Source of the DNA: Firmicutes bacterium UBA5388 | Lineage (GTDB): Bacteria; Bacillota; UBA4882; UBA10575 | NCBI GenBank assembly: GCA_002409975.1 | Contig: DHOO01000092.1 | Coordinates: 8,226 to 58,754 of the forward strand | Reading direction: 5' to 3' | Length of the DNA stretch: 50,529 nt | Shown here: one piece after another, positions 41,324 through 49,488 of the stretch | Layout: each line of letters starts with the position of its first letter | Numbering within the stretch: position 1 is the first letter of the stretch | The notes under the pieces: model-generated | Told to the model about the DNA's origin: nothing | Database searches by the model: none | The model's input: the letters and a program-made list of their open reading frames with translations, nothing else | Position numbers and translations under genes: made by a program

Positions 41324-41826
41324 TGACTATAGCCATCTGTCCGGGGAGTTTTGACCCGGTGACAAATGGCCATCTAGATATTATCCAGAGGGCTTCAGTA
41401 ATTTTTGAGCAGTTGATTATTGCCGTTGGAAACAACCCGGGTAAAAAAACGTTGTTTACGGTAGAAGAACGAATTGTTCTTCTGCAAAAGGCGATAACAG
41501 AAGCGCAATTAAAAAATGTGCGCGTGGATTATTTTACTGGTTTACAAGTAGATTATGCTCGTTCCCAAAAGGCTAAGGTGATTATTAAAGGGCTTAGAGC
41601 CCTTTCGGATTTTGAATATGAGTTTCAGATGGCGCTAACTAATAAGAAACTTGATCATGATATTGAAACCATGTTTATGATGACCGCCAACGAATATTCT
41701 TTTCTTAGCTCAAGCATGATTAAAGAGATCGTGCACTTTGGGGGAAACCCGGAAGGGTTAGTTCCCTCGGCTGTGTTGGAGCCTTTATTAAAAAAGATGA
41801 GTAACCGAGGGTCGAAAAATGACTAA
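41323..41826 (+). CDS. coaD: Phosphopantetheine adenylyltransferase CoaD
   Basis: This 167-aa nucleotidyltransferase transfers AMP to 4'-phosphopantetheine in CoA synthesis. Motifs are CPGSFDPVTNGHLDII (the T/HxGH site), VIIKGLRALSDFEYEF and TANEYSFLSSSMIKEI. ATG 41323 follows GGAG by 10 bases and overlaps the rsmD stop. An in-frame TTG 41317 is less likely. It overlaps the following gene by 8 bases. Confidence 0.97.
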   Translation: MTIAICPGSFDPVTNGHLDIIQRASVIFEQLIIAVGNNPGKKTLFTVEERIVLLQKAITEAQLKNVRVDYFTGLQVDYARSQKAKVIIKGLRALSDFEYEFQMALTNKKLDHDIETMFMMTANEYSFLSSSMIKEIVHFGGNPEGLVPSAVLEPLLKKMSNRGSKND

Positions 41827-42301
41827 AAACCATTTATTACTTCTAATTGAGCGTTTAGAGGAGATACTTACTAAAAGCCCCAGATTAGCTGGACGCTCTT
41901 TAATTATGGTCGATGAAGCTTTTGAACTCCTTGAAAAAATAAGAATTGCTCTTCCTGCTGAAATTCAAGAGGCGGAAAAGATTATTAGGATGAAAGAAGA
42001 GATTATCCAACAGGCTAGAGAAGAAGCGGATAAGCTGATTACCCGTTCCACGACGGAAGCTAAAAGAGTGCTATCTGAGCATCACTTAACTAAACTAGCG
42101 GAGGAAGAATGTAAAGCGCTTAAAGCGGAAGCTTATAGCTATGCTCGACAGGTGGAAAAAGAGTTATCTTTATATGTCCAGGATATCTTAGAAAAACTGG
42201 AAGAAAATTTAATTCAGGCCTTAAAGGTTGTTCATCGCGCCAAGGATGAATATGTGGTTCACACAGGAGAAGACGAGGCGCCTGAGAATGCTTATGATTA
42301 A
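41819..42301 (+). CDS. Coiled-coil protein of unknown function (ATPase/V-type subunit-H-like)
   Basis: This 160-aa, highly charged, mostly alpha-helical protein contains a long coiled coil from about residue 45 to 145 (EEIIQQAREEADKLITRSTT). Such proteins next to coaD in Clostridia are often loosely labelled ATPase or DivIVA-like, because the coil resembles F/V-type stalk subunits. No catalytic motif is visible. It starts inside the coaD 3' end and is translationally coupled. A structural or septum-related role is possible but unproven. Confidence 0.8.
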   Translation: MTKNHLLLLIERLEEILTKSPRLAGRSLIMVDEAFELLEKIRIALPAEIQEAEKIIRMKEEIIQQAREEADKLITRSTTEAKRVLSEHHLTKLAEEECKALKAEAYSYARQVEKELSLYVQDILEKLEENLIQALKVVHRAKDEYVVHTGEDEAPENAYD

Positions 42302-42317
42302 GGACTTAGGTGGAAAA

Positions 42318-43013
42318 ATGGATGATTGTTTAAAAACCGGAGCACGAAAAATTTCTATTGCGATTGATGGTCCAGCTGGCTCGGGTAAAAGTACAGTAGC
42401 GAGACAAGTAGCAGAAATATTAGGAATTTTATATATAGATACTGGGGCTATGTACCGAGCTGTTACTTTAAAAGCGTTACGAACTAAGATCTCTTTAGAT
42501 AATCATGAGGATTTAACTCAGTTGGCAAATCAGGTGCAACTGAGCTTTAAGAAATTACCAGATGATACTTATCATCTATTTATGGATGGTGAAGATGTTA
42601 GCGAGGAGATTCGTTCTGTACCAGTTACTAGAAATGTATCTTTTGTTTCTGCTATTTCCGGAGTGAGGGAAGCGTTGGTAAAACGGCAGAAACTTATTGG
42701 AGCCCAGGGCGGAGTGGTAATGGATGGACGAGATATTGGCACTGTGGTTCTCCCGCATGCTGAACTAAAGATTTTTCTGACAGCTTCTTTAGAGGAAAGA
42801 GCAGTTCGACGGTGGCGGGAAATGACGGCAAAGGGTATAAAGAGTTCTATGGAAGAGATTAAAGAAGATTTAAAACAAAGAGATGCTTTCGACTCAGGTC
42901 GAGAGGTGGCGCCTTTACGACCAGCGACTGATAGCGTGATTATTGATACCAGTAGTCTTAGCATTGAGAAAGTTGTCGACAGGATCTTGGAGTTATCTTC
43001 TTTTTTAATATAA
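42318..43013 (+). CDS. cmk: Cytidylate kinase
   Basis: This 231-aa enzyme phosphorylates CMP and dCMP. The P-loop is IDGPAGSGKSTVARQVAE, with LYIDTGAMYRAVTL, VVMDGRDIGTVVLP and KIFLTASLEERAVRRW, and the lid DLKQRDAFDSGREVAPL. ATG 42318 lies behind AGGTGG at 5 bases. Upstream in-frame ATG codons lie within the previous gene. It leads the cmk-plsC-ispH-rpsA block, conserved in Clostridia. Confidence 0.96.
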   Translation: MDDCLKTGARKISIAIDGPAGSGKSTVARQVAEILGILYIDTGAMYRAVTLKALRTKISLDNHEDLTQLANQVQLSFKKLPDDTYHLFMDGEDVSEEIRSVPVTRNVSFVSAISGVREALVKRQKLIGAQGGVVMDGRDIGTVVLPHAELKIFLTASLEERAVRRWREMTAKGIKSSMEEIKEDLKQRDAFDSGREVAPLRPATDSVIIDTSSLSIEKVVDRILELSSFLI

Positions 43014-43016
43014 CTT

Positions 43017-43040
43017 AGGGGAATTGCCTAATTACCTTAG
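43017..43040 (+). repeat. AATTATGCA-type repeat arm in the cmk-plsC gap
   Basis: AGGGGAATTGCCTAATTACC with trailing TTAG. It is closely related to 33161-33183 and is the inverse of 36099-36121. Confidence 0.55.
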
Positions 43041-43096
43041 AACCGTTTCTTGTAGTATCGAGTAAAATTTCTTAAGATTTAGGAGGTTTGACTCCA

Positions 43097-43690
43097 TTGC
43101 TTTATGAAATTGCTGCTTATATTCTTTCCTTCTATCTGAAAGTTTTTCATCGGTTTCAAGTTTACGGAGCGCATCACCTTCCTAAAAATGGACCTGTAAT
43201 CGTCGTCAGTAACCATGCAAATTTTATTGATCCGATAGTTGTTGGTTGTAGCCTGCGTCAACGGCAGGTTTGTTTTATGGCTAAAGAGGAACTTTTTCGC
43301 ATACCGATCTTCCGGTCGCTTTTACCTGGACTGGGAACTTTTCCGGTAAGACGCGGACGAAGTGACCGGACAGCTATCCGGGCTGCCTTTGAGGTGCTAA
43401 AGCAAGGGAAAGTGCTGGGTATGTTTCCTGAAGGAACGAGGTATCGGGATGGTCAACTTCATCCTCTTCGTCAGGGCGCCTCTTTACTAGCCGCTGAGAC
43501 TGGGGCCAGTATTTTACCAATGATTATCCGTGGTACACAAAAGCTTAAACTTTTTCATTTTCCACAGATTAAAGTATATATTGGTGAGGCCTTTACTTTA
43601 GCTACAGTTGAACCAAAAAAGGAAATGGTTCTGAGGGGAACAGCGGAGATTTATACTCGTTTGCGTGCGTTGTGGGAAAATACCAAATAG
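43097..43690 (+). CDS. plsC: 1-acylglycerol-3-phosphate acyltransferase PlsC
   Basis: This protein of about 197 aa acylates lysophosphatidate to phosphatidate at the membrane. The catalytic HX4D motif lies in VVSNHANFIDPIVVG, block II is GTFPVRRGRSDR, and block III is MFPEGTRYRDG. AGGAGG (43081-43086) is 10 bases from TTG 43097, which is therefore preferred over TTG 43088, only one base away. An N-terminal hydrophobic segment anchors it. Confidence 0.93.
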   Translation: MLYEIAAYILSFYLKVFHRFQVYGAHHLPKNGPVIVVSNHANFIDPIVVGCSLRQRQVCFMAKEELFRIPIFRSLLPGLGTFPVRRGRSDRTAIRAAFEVLKQGKVLGMFPEGTRYRDGQLHPLRQGASLLAAETGASILPMIIRGTQKLKLFHFPQIKVYIGEAFTLATVEPKKEMVLRGTAEIYTRLRALWENTK

Positions 43691-43714
43691 TTAGTCCGAG
43701 GCGGAGGATAAAAA

Positions 43715-45823
43715 ATGGGTAAGATTATTGTTGGAGAAAAAGCCGGCTTTTGTTTTGGGGTAGAAAGAGCTTTAAATATTGCTCTTGAAAGTAGAAAAAA
43801 GCATAATCTTCCGGTCTATATTTTAGGCTCTCTAATTCATAACCCTAGAGTAGTTGCAGATTTAGAAAGTCAAGGGATTAAGACGATTTCTGATTTGCAA
43901 ACCATTGAGGGCGGAGGAGTTTTATTAATTAGGTCGCATGGAGCCGGTCCCCAAATATTTGCTCGAGCTGAACAATTAGGCTTAAAAGTAATTGACGCTA
44001 CCTGTCCTTTTGTGAAACAGGAACAGAATTTAGCCAAAGGGTTGTTACGCGATGGCTACCAAGTAATGGTAGTTGGAGACGCACAGCACCCTGAGGTACA
44101 GGCGGTAGTTGAATCCGTATCTAACCAAGCAATTGTGGTTAATCCTTCTACTTTAGACGCTTTAAGCAAAATAAGGTTTTCACCTAAAGTCGGCATAGTC
44201 TGTCAGACTACTCAGAATCAGGAGAAGCTTAAATTGGTAGTAGGAATGCTTTTACCTTTGGTTAAAGAGTTAAAAGTTTACAACACTATTTGCAATGCCA
44301 CTCGCGAGCGACAGGCAGAAACTTACGATTTGGCCAGAAAAGCTGCCCTTTTGTTAGTGGTGGGTGGAAAAAATTCAGCTAATACTTGTAAATTAGCCGA
44401 GATTGGGTCTTCCCTGATCCCAACTTATCATATAGAATCTATAGATGAGATAAAGCCCCAATGGTTGGAGGGTAAAAATTTAATCGGTGTTACAGCCGGA
44501 GCGTCGACTCCTCAAGAACAGATCTCCGAGGTCGTTGACTGGCTGAAACTAAATTTGGCAGGAGGTATAGACATGGAAGAAAATCAGATTAAAAGTGAGC
44601 AGCTGACGGAGGAGGTCAATAAAATTGAAGCTTCTGAACCGGCGGTTGAAAACGGGGAGATGCGACTGGACCAAGAGATTCCCCTCCTAGAAGAGGGTAG
44701 TATTGTTGAAGGTATTATTGTGGCAGTAGGAGATGATGAAGTTGCGGTTAATGTAGGAGGGAAATCAGATTTAGAAATCCCTCTGAGAGAACTTACTGCA
44801 GAAAAGATATCTTCAGCTCGGGAAGTAGTCAAAGTTGGAGATAAAATAAATGTTATGGTGATTAAATCCGAAGATGAAAAGACGCTTCTTTCAAAAAAGC
44901 GAGCGGATGAAGAAATAGCTTGGTCAAAGTTAGCGGATAATTATAAAAATCGGCGCCGGGTGAGGGGCCAAATTGTTCAGGCAATAAAGGGAGGACTTCA
45001 AGTTAAACTTGAAGGTATTATGGCTTTTCTCCCTGCTTCTCAGGCAGACCTTGGTTTTGTAAGTGATCTTACTACTCTGGAAGGTTTAGAAGCTGAATTT
45101 TATTTAATTGACTTTGATCCGGAGCGTCATCGGGCAGTCCTTTCTAGAAAAGAAGTTCTTGCTGAGGAACGCCAAGTAATAGAAGATAAGTTTTATCGTG
45201 ATTTAGAGGAAGGGCAGACTAAAACAGGGGTTGTGACCAGGTTGACTCCTTTTGGCGCTTTTGTTGATCTTGGGCAAGGGGTGGAAGGACTGCTTCATAT
45301 CTCGGAAATTGCCTGGGAGCGAATTCGGCATCCTTCTGAACGGTTGACAGAAGGAGAATCTCTTGAGGTCCTTGTTATTAAAGTGGACCGTGAAGCTAAA
45401 AGGCTCTCTCTTAGCCTAAAACAGTTATCTGCTCACCCGTGGACTAAGGTTGAGGATAAATATAAAGTCGGAGATGTGATAGAAGGTAAAGTTGTTCGTC
45501 TTGCTCCTTTTGGCGCTTTTGTTAATTTGGAAGAGGGTGTTGACGGACTAATTCATATCTCACAGTTAAGTGAGCGAAGAGTGGAGAAACCCGAGGAAGT
45601 GGTGCAGGTGGGGGAGACGGTGTCTGCTAAGATCATTAAAATAGAACCGGAGCAAAGAAGGATCGGGTTAAGTCTACGCGAAGCTCGGGAACAGAAAAAT
45701 TTTGCTTCTGAAAAGAATAAAACGCCGATTCCTGGACTTGAACAGGCGCCGCTCTCTTCTAGTTTGGGTGATTTACTCGCTGAAAAGATGGGAATTGATT
45801 ATAAAGATCAAAGTGAAAATTAG
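43715..45823 (+). CDS. ispH-rpsA: Fusion of IspH (HMBPP reductase) and ribosomal protein S1
   Basis: This 702-aa protein's residues 1 to about 280 are 4-hydroxy-3-methylbut-2-enyl diphosphate reductase, the last MEP-pathway step. The Fe-S ligands are C13, C97 and C193 and the motifs FCFGVERAL and SHGAG are present. Residues from about 326 carry four S1 domains (about 326-395, 412-480, 500-568, 586-654), such as TPFGAFVDLGQGVEGLLHIS. The fusion is a known clostridial arrangement. An internal AGGAGG with ATG 44573 lies at the junction. GGCGGAGG precedes the main start. Confidence 0.95.
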   Translation: MGKIIVGEKAGFCFGVERALNIALESRKKHNLPVYILGSLIHNPRVVADLESQGIKTISDLQTIEGGGVLLIRSHGAGPQIFARAEQLGLKVIDATCPFVKQEQNLAKGLLRDGYQVMVVGDAQHPEVQAVVESVSNQAIVVNPSTLDALSKIRFSPKVGIVCQTTQNQEKLKLVVGMLLPLVKELKVYNTICNATRERQAETYDLARKAALLLVVGGKNSANTCKLAEIGSSLIPTYHIESIDEIKPQWLEGKNLIGVTAGASTPQEQISEVVDWLKLNLAGGIDMEENQIKSEQLTEEVNKIEASEPAVENGEMRLDQEIPLLEEGSIVEGIIVAVGDDEVAVNVGGKSDLEIPLRELTAEKISSAREVVKVGDKINVMVIKSEDEKTLLSKKRADEEIAWSKLADNYKNRRRVRGQIVQAIKGGLQVKLEGIMAFLPASQADLGFVSDLTTLEGLEAEFYLIDFDPERHRAVLSRKEVLAEERQVIEDKFYRDLEEGQTKTGVVTRLTPFGAFVDLGQGVEGLLHISEIAWERIRHPSERLTEGESLEVLVIKVDREAKRLSLSLKQLSAHPWTKVEDKYKVGDVIEGKVVRLAPFGAFVNLEEGVDGLIHISQLSERRVEKPEEVVQVGETVSAKIIKIEPEQRRIGLSLREAREQKNFASEKNKTPIPGLEQAPLSSSLGDLLAEKMGIDYKDQSEN
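44560..44575 (+). promoter_or_regulatory. Internal ribosome-binding site and start at the IspH/S1 junction
   Basis: AGGAGG (44560-44565), 7 bases, then ATG (44573-44575), in frame with the S1 part. Initiation here would give a free S1 protein of 416 residues starting MEENQIKSEQL. The site falls exactly in the low-complexity linker between the two enzymes. Confidence 0.6.
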
Positions 45824-45828
45824 TTCAG

Positions 45829-45863
45829 AAGGGGCTTTCCTGAGGAAAAGGGAAAGCCCTTTT
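45829..45863 (+). terminator. Terminator of the ispH-rpsA operon
   Basis: AGGGGCTTTCC (45830-45840) pairs with GGAAAGCCCTT (45851-45861) with one G:U pair, followed by TTCTTCT. It begins 6 bases after the stop codon. Confidence 0.85.
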
Positions 45864-45923
45864 CTTCTAGGAAAACTACCCGTCATCGTAATCTTTTCTA
45901 TAAAGGCGGCAATGGAATTCAAA

Positions 45924-45950
45924 CATCAGCTATTAAGCTGGTGTTTTTTT
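45924..45950 (+). terminator. Second downstream terminator
   Basis: CATCAGCT (45924-45931) pairs with AGCTGGTG (45936-45943) around ATTA, followed by a long T-rich run. It is a classic rho-independent structure about 100 bases after the operon end. Confidence 0.75.
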
Positions 45951-45966
45951 ATTTTTGAGCTTTTTA

Positions 45967-46008
45967 GCGCTCGCAGCTCGTAACCCGTCGCTGGTCGCTC
46001 GTGTTAAA
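45967..46008 (+). repeat. GCTCG-type dispersed repeat, copy C
   Basis: GCGCTCGCAGCTCGTAACCC and following bases match copies A (7014-7048) and B (7147-7180 minus). No partner arm in inverse orientation is seen near this copy. Confidence 0.7.
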
Positions 46009-46051
46009 TGGCAGCCTTTGCCAATCCCAGATGAAGCTTTGATTTTTATCA

Positions 46052-46081
46052 TTTCACGCGCCCCAGCTTGCTCAAGTGGGG
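46052..46081 (+). repeat. CCCCAGCTTGC hairpin repeat, copy 2
   Basis: TTTCACGCGCCCCAGCTTGC, then AAGTGGGG. CCCCAGCTT pairs with AAGTGGGG with one bulge. It matches the reverse complement of 14352-14387. It runs directly into an AATTATGCA-type arm (46077-46096). Confidence 0.55.
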
Positions 46082-46178
46082 AACTGCATAGTTTTTTGAA
46101 TTGGAATTCAAAGAGGTGGGATAATAAAATTTGAGATAAGTAGTCACGGATAATTCAGTTTCTGGAGGAGGGAAAATA

Positions 46179-46859
46179 ATGAGTTTAGGAGTTGTGTTTC
46201 TGATTGGAGTGGGGATTGTAATTCTTCTAGGCTTGGCGCAGCAGGTTTTAGATCGGCTTTATCTTAACGATAAACAAGCTTTAATTGTCTTAGCTGTGAT
46301 GGTGGTAGGTAGTTTTATTAATATTCCTCTATACCGAGGAACGCCTGCTCTTAGTATCAACTTGGGAGGAGCGATTATCCCGCTGGCGCTTAGCATTTAC
46401 GTGTTAGTCAGAGCAGGAACGAGTAAAGAGACTTGGAGAGGGATTATCGGCGCTGTGCTTGTCGGCGCAATTATCTATGGAGGATCAAAGCTCTATAACT
46501 TTGATATCAAAGAAGGGCTGATCGAACCTCAATATCTATGGGGGATCCTGGCGGGAGTAACCGCTTATCTTATTGGACGTTCTAGGAGATTGGCTTTTAT
46601 TGGAGCTACCGTTGGGATTATCCTCGCCGATCTTGCTCATGCTGTAGAAACTGCAATTAAGGGGCTTCCTGCTCCCACAAGAATTGGAGGGGCTGGAGTC
46701 TTAGATACTCTGGTTATAGCAGCGATTATTAGTGTTGTTTTAGCGGAGGTAATTGGAGAATCGCGGGAGCGTTTTCAGGGTGGGCCGGTTCGTTCTGTTG
46801 AACGTTCAGAAGAGTTGAAAGAACCAGAGCAAAAGGAAGGAGGAGAACATAATGGCTAA
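46179..46859 (+). CDS. Polytopic membrane protein, DUF1614-like
   Basis: This 226-aa protein has about seven hydrophobic segments and ends with a charged cytoplasmic tail (about 195-226). ALSINLGGAIIPLALSIYVL and GGAGVLDTLVIAAIISVVLAE match the DUF1614 type found in spore formers. Function is unknown. Its 3' end overlaps the spoIIP-type gene by 8 bases, so both are expressed together, suggesting a sporulation role. GGAGGAGGG precedes ATG 46179. Confidence 0.8.
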   Translation: MSLGVVFLIGVGIVILLGLAQQVLDRLYLNDKQALIVLAVMVVGSFINIPLYRGTPALSINLGGAIIPLALSIYVLVRAGTSKETWRGIIGAVLVGAIIYGGSKLYNFDIKEGLIEPQYLWGILAGVTAYLIGRSRRLAFIGATVGIILADLAHAVETAIKGLPAPTRIGGAGVLDTLVIAAIISVVLAEVIGESRERFQGGPVRSVERSEELKEPEQKEGGEHNG

Positions 46860-47976
46860 AATCGGGCGCAAACATTTATTGAAGGTGACTCTATTTTTGC
46901 TTGTATTTTTATTGGCGCTACCAGCTTGGGGAGAAACGGAGCGGGTGGATGGTTATTTTACCTTAATTGATGGCGAAGGACGAATAATCGCGCGCACAGC
47001 TCATCAAGTAAAAAAAGGTGATCAGTATCTAACGTCAGATAATATTCTCTATCGAGTGGAAGAGGTAAAAGAGGATACCGCGCATCTTCGTTTTGTCAAA
47101 AGGGTTAATTTGGAAGCAGCTGCTTCTCTTTCATTCTTTTCCCGGATAAAAAAAGTGATAACTACTCTATTTTGGGGAGAAGAATATGTGCAAGGAAAAA
47201 ATCGACCAATTGCGATCTACCATACACATTCTGATGAATCTTATGTTCCTACTGATGGTCGTTCCAGTATTCCTACAAATGGAGGCATCTTTAAAGTAGG
47301 CGACTCTTTAGCCCAATCTTTGCGAGAAAAAGGGGTTACTATTCTTCATGATAAAACACCCCATGATCCTCATGATTCGATGGCCTATGATCGTTCACGC
47401 CGGACCGCTGTAAATTTGTTAAAACAAAATCCGATTGCCCTCATAGATTTACATCGGGATGCGGTTCCTCCAGAGGAGTATGCGGATCAAGTACAGAATA
47501 CCGCTGTTACTAAAGCTCAACTGGTAGTAGGTCGACAGAATCCTAACCGCAAGTCGAATGAAGCTTTTGCTTATCAAGTAAAAGCGACAGTTGATAAGAA
47601 ATATCCCGGTCTGGTAAAAGGGATATTTTATGGAGATGGGAAGTATAATCAAGATTTAGCTCCCAGGTTGTTATTGGTTGAGATGGGAGCGCACACCAAT
47701 AGTAGGGAAGAAGCGGAGAGGGGAGCGGCTATTTTTGCATCCGCTGCTCAGGAAGTACTCTCTTTATCGAAGGTTAGTGGACGTTCAGTCGGGCAAGGCG
47801 CCTTTAAATCTGCATTATGGCTAATCGGGTTGGCACTGGTAGGAGGCGCGATCTATCTTGCGCTTAATGGTGGTTGGAGTAAAATCCGTAATGAGATGGG
47901 TAGATTAACCGGGGATCTAAATTCAGGGGAGCATTCAGACTCGGATCATGATCAACAGCCACCGGGGGAGGGATAA
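46852..47976 (+). CDS. spoIIP: Stage II sporulation protein P-type amidase
   Basis: This 374-aa protein has an N-terminal membrane/signal segment at about 8-26. The SpoIIP catalytic region contains IYHTHSDESYVPTDG (about 122-136), the zinc-ligand IDLHRDAVPP and a later LLVEMGAHTN motif. SpoIIP cleaves peptidoglycan during engulfment as an amidase/endopeptidase. Unlike Bacillus SpoIIP, this one has a second hydrophobic segment near the C-terminus (about 322-342, WLIGLALVGGAIYLAL), followed by a charged tail. The spoIIE-type partner is not in the window. Confidence 0.9.
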   Translation: MAKIGRKHLLKVTLFLLVFLLALPAWGETERVDGYFTLIDGEGRIIARTAHQVKKGDQYLTSDNILYRVEEVKEDTAHLRFVKRVNLEAAASLSFFSRIKKVITTLFWGEEYVQGKNRPIAIYHTHSDESYVPTDGRSSIPTNGGIFKVGDSLAQSLREKGVTILHDKTPHDPHDSMAYDRSRRTAVNLLKQNPIALIDLHRDAVPPEEYADQVQNTAVTKAQLVVGRQNPNRKSNEAFAYQVKATVDKKYPGLVKGIFYGDGKYNQDLAPRLLLVEMGAHTNSREEAERGAAIFASAAQEVLSLSKVSGRSVGQGAFKSALWLIGLALVGGAIYLALNGGWSKIRNEMGRLTGDLNSGEHSDSDHDQQPPGEG

Positions 47977-47979
47977 AGA

Positions 47980-48402
47980 TTTAGGGTTATATATTATTGG
48001 GGAGGCGCTAATTTTTTCGCGCCTTTAGCGGCCGCGATTCATCTCGGTTTTTTACCGCTTAATGTTAAAAACCAAGCAGAGTTTAGATTAATTTCCAATA
48101 ATTGTACCCATTTTATAACAAGATGTTGGCAACAGAATGTGGGCTCTTTAATATATTGCGGACGCGGCAAAAAAAATGAAGATGTCTACATTCTGGCTGT
48201 GGGCAAAAAGCCTGCTTTGATTCTTAAGACTTTAACAGCAATGGTAACACTTTTAGGAGAAGATCTCTTAAATTATCGTTTTGTAAACTGTGAAGAACAC
48301 ATCCATAAAAGAGAAGGAAAAAAAGGGATTAGGTTTAGATCTGGTCTTAGCAAGTATAATTCAATCGGAGAAATGGTCGCCACAGTTCATAAGGGGTTGT
48401 AG
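47980..48402 (+). CDS. DUF3189 family protein lacking a recognisable start codon
   Basis: The frame is open from the spoIIP stop (47974-47976) to 48402 and is in the same frame as spoIIP. It reads as a DUF3189 paralogue: VIYYWGGANFFAPLAAAIHL at the start, and VYILAVGKKPALILKTLTAM in the middle. No ATG, GTG or TTG occurs in this frame before GTG 48139, which would delete the conserved N-terminus. A Shine-Dalgarno sequence (GGGGGAGGG, 47964-47972) points to codon TTT 47980. Position 1 of this feature is thus inferred. The canonical AHSS of the family is ANFF here. Confidence 0.65.
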   Translation, partial: FRVIYYWGGANFFAPLAAAIHLGFLPLNVKNQAEFRLISNNCTHFITRCWQQNVGSLIYCGRGKKNEDVYILAVGKKPALILKTLTAMVTLLGEDLLNYRFVNCEEHIHKREGKKGIRFRSGLSKYNSIGEMVATVHKGL

Positions 48403-48403
48403 A

Positions 48404-48874
48404 GTGAAAGTAATTTATCATTGCTATGGAAGGGCTCATTCATCGGTGATTGCTGCTCATCTACATTTGGGTACGCTGCCGATCGAGGGATTAGTTACTA
48501 AAGAACAGATTATGATCATCCGCGAGTTTGACTTGGCGGAAGCTGACGATTGGGGAAAACCTCATTTTATGGGAAATGATGAGGAGGGAAATGAGGTTTT
48601 TATTTTGGGTCTGAATAGCCAGACCCAAATTTGCTGTCGGACAATCTTTAGTTTAGCTTGCCACTTAGGTATAGCCGACCAAATAATGCTTGTTAATACC
48701 TTAACAGTGATTGGTATGACGACAAGGATCGGAGGGTTTCTTTCTAAAAAAATGAGACTGCAGTGGATAGGGAAGCCGCTAGCCGCTCAAGGGATAATAA
48801 ATTCTCTTCCTCGTTTACGAAACCTGGTAACTGAGGTAAAAATGCAGATACAAAGGAAGATGAAAGGTGAATAA
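48404..48874 (+). CDS. DUF3189 family protein
   Basis: This 156-aa protein begins MKVIYHCYGRAHSSVIAAHL, with the canonical HSS motif, then HFMGNDEEGNEVFILGLNSQ and MLVNTLTVIGMTTRIGGFLS. The family occurs in endospore formers and its biochemical role is unknown. The start is GTG 48404 behind AAGGGG, one base after the stop of the preceding paralogue. It overlaps the spoVAE-like gene by 8 bases. The frame extends upstream to 48290, but that part lies in the previous gene. Confidence 0.85.
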   Translation: MKVIYHCYGRAHSSVIAAHLHLGTLPIEGLVTKEQIMIIREFDLAEADDWGKPHFMGNDEEGNEVFILGLNSQTQICCRTIFSLACHLGIADQIMLVNTLTVIGMTTRIGGFLSKKMRLQWIGKPLAAQGIINSLPRLRNLVTEVKMQIQRKMKGE

Positions 48875-49436
48875 AAAAAAGATTATTACGATCACCGACG
48901 GCGATAAGGTGGCCAGAAAAACTATAGAAAAAGCTGGAGCAAAATTAGGCTTAAGGACTATTTCCTCTTCTGCCGGTAACCCTACTCCCCTTTCGGCTGA
49001 AGAATTAAAGCAAAAAATTATTGAAGCGCCGCAGGATCTGTTTCTCGTGATGGTAGATGATGCGGGCGAAAGAAAGAAAGGATCCGGTGAAAGCATCTTA
49101 GAGACTTTCAAGCAAGATGAGCGTTTTTCCGTATTGGGGGTAGTGGCGGTTGCTTCTAATACCGATCAAGTGGAGGGGGTTCCGGTTAATTTCTCAATTA
49201 CCAGGGAAGGAAAGATTCATCAAGGACCGGTGGATAAAGAAGGAAATCCGGAAACTGAGGGTCGGTCGAAGCTTAAAGGGGATACGGTAGACATCCTTAA
49301 TGGCCTTAAGATCCCATTAATCGTAGGGATTGGTGATATTGGGAAAATGGGACAGGCCGATGATTATGAACAGGGAGCCAACATTACTACCAGGGCGATT
49401 AAGGAGATTCTTAATTTCCATGGTCTTAGTAAATGA
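48867..49436 (+). CDS. spoVAE: Stage V sporulation protein AE-type (SpoVAEA-like)
   Basis: This 189-aa protein has the pattern TITDGDKVARKTIEKAGAKL, SSAGNPTPLSAEELKQKII, VLGVVAVASNTDQVEGVPV, and the C-terminal IVGIGDIGKMGQADDYEQGA. This matches the SpoVAE/SpoVAEA group linked to dipicolinate handling and spore germination. No other spoVA genes are adjacent, which is common for this dispersed member. AAAGGTG precedes the start and overlaps the DUF3189 stop. Confidence 0.82.
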   Translation: MNKKKIITITDGDKVARKTIEKAGAKLGLRTISSSAGNPTPLSAEELKQKIIEAPQDLFLVMVDDAGERKKGSGESILETFKQDERFSVLGVVAVASNTDQVEGVPVNFSITREGKIHQGPVDKEGNPETEGRSKLKGDTVDILNGLKIPLIVGIGDIGKMGQADDYEQGANITTRAIKEILNFHGLSK

Positions 49437-49488
49437 TGATTACTTAAATTGATTGCTAGTAACTTTTAAACCGTATAAAGGGGTGAGG

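Larger units (their letters stand above)
45824..46178. other. 355-base intergenic region with two terminators and three repeat types
   Basis: No gene was recognised. The order is the ispH-rpsA terminator, a second hairpin terminator (45924-45950), a GCTCG-type repeat (45967-46008), a CCCCAGCTTGC repeat (46052-46081), a weak AATTATGCA-type arm (46077-46096) and the ribosome-binding site of the next gene. Confidence 0.65.

Noticed and set aside
43244..43262. A 16-base exact match (GTAGCCTGCGTCAACG) between plsC and the composite repeat at 33382
   Set aside because: The plsC stretch is normal coding sequence. One 16-base match is expected by chance in a window of this size.
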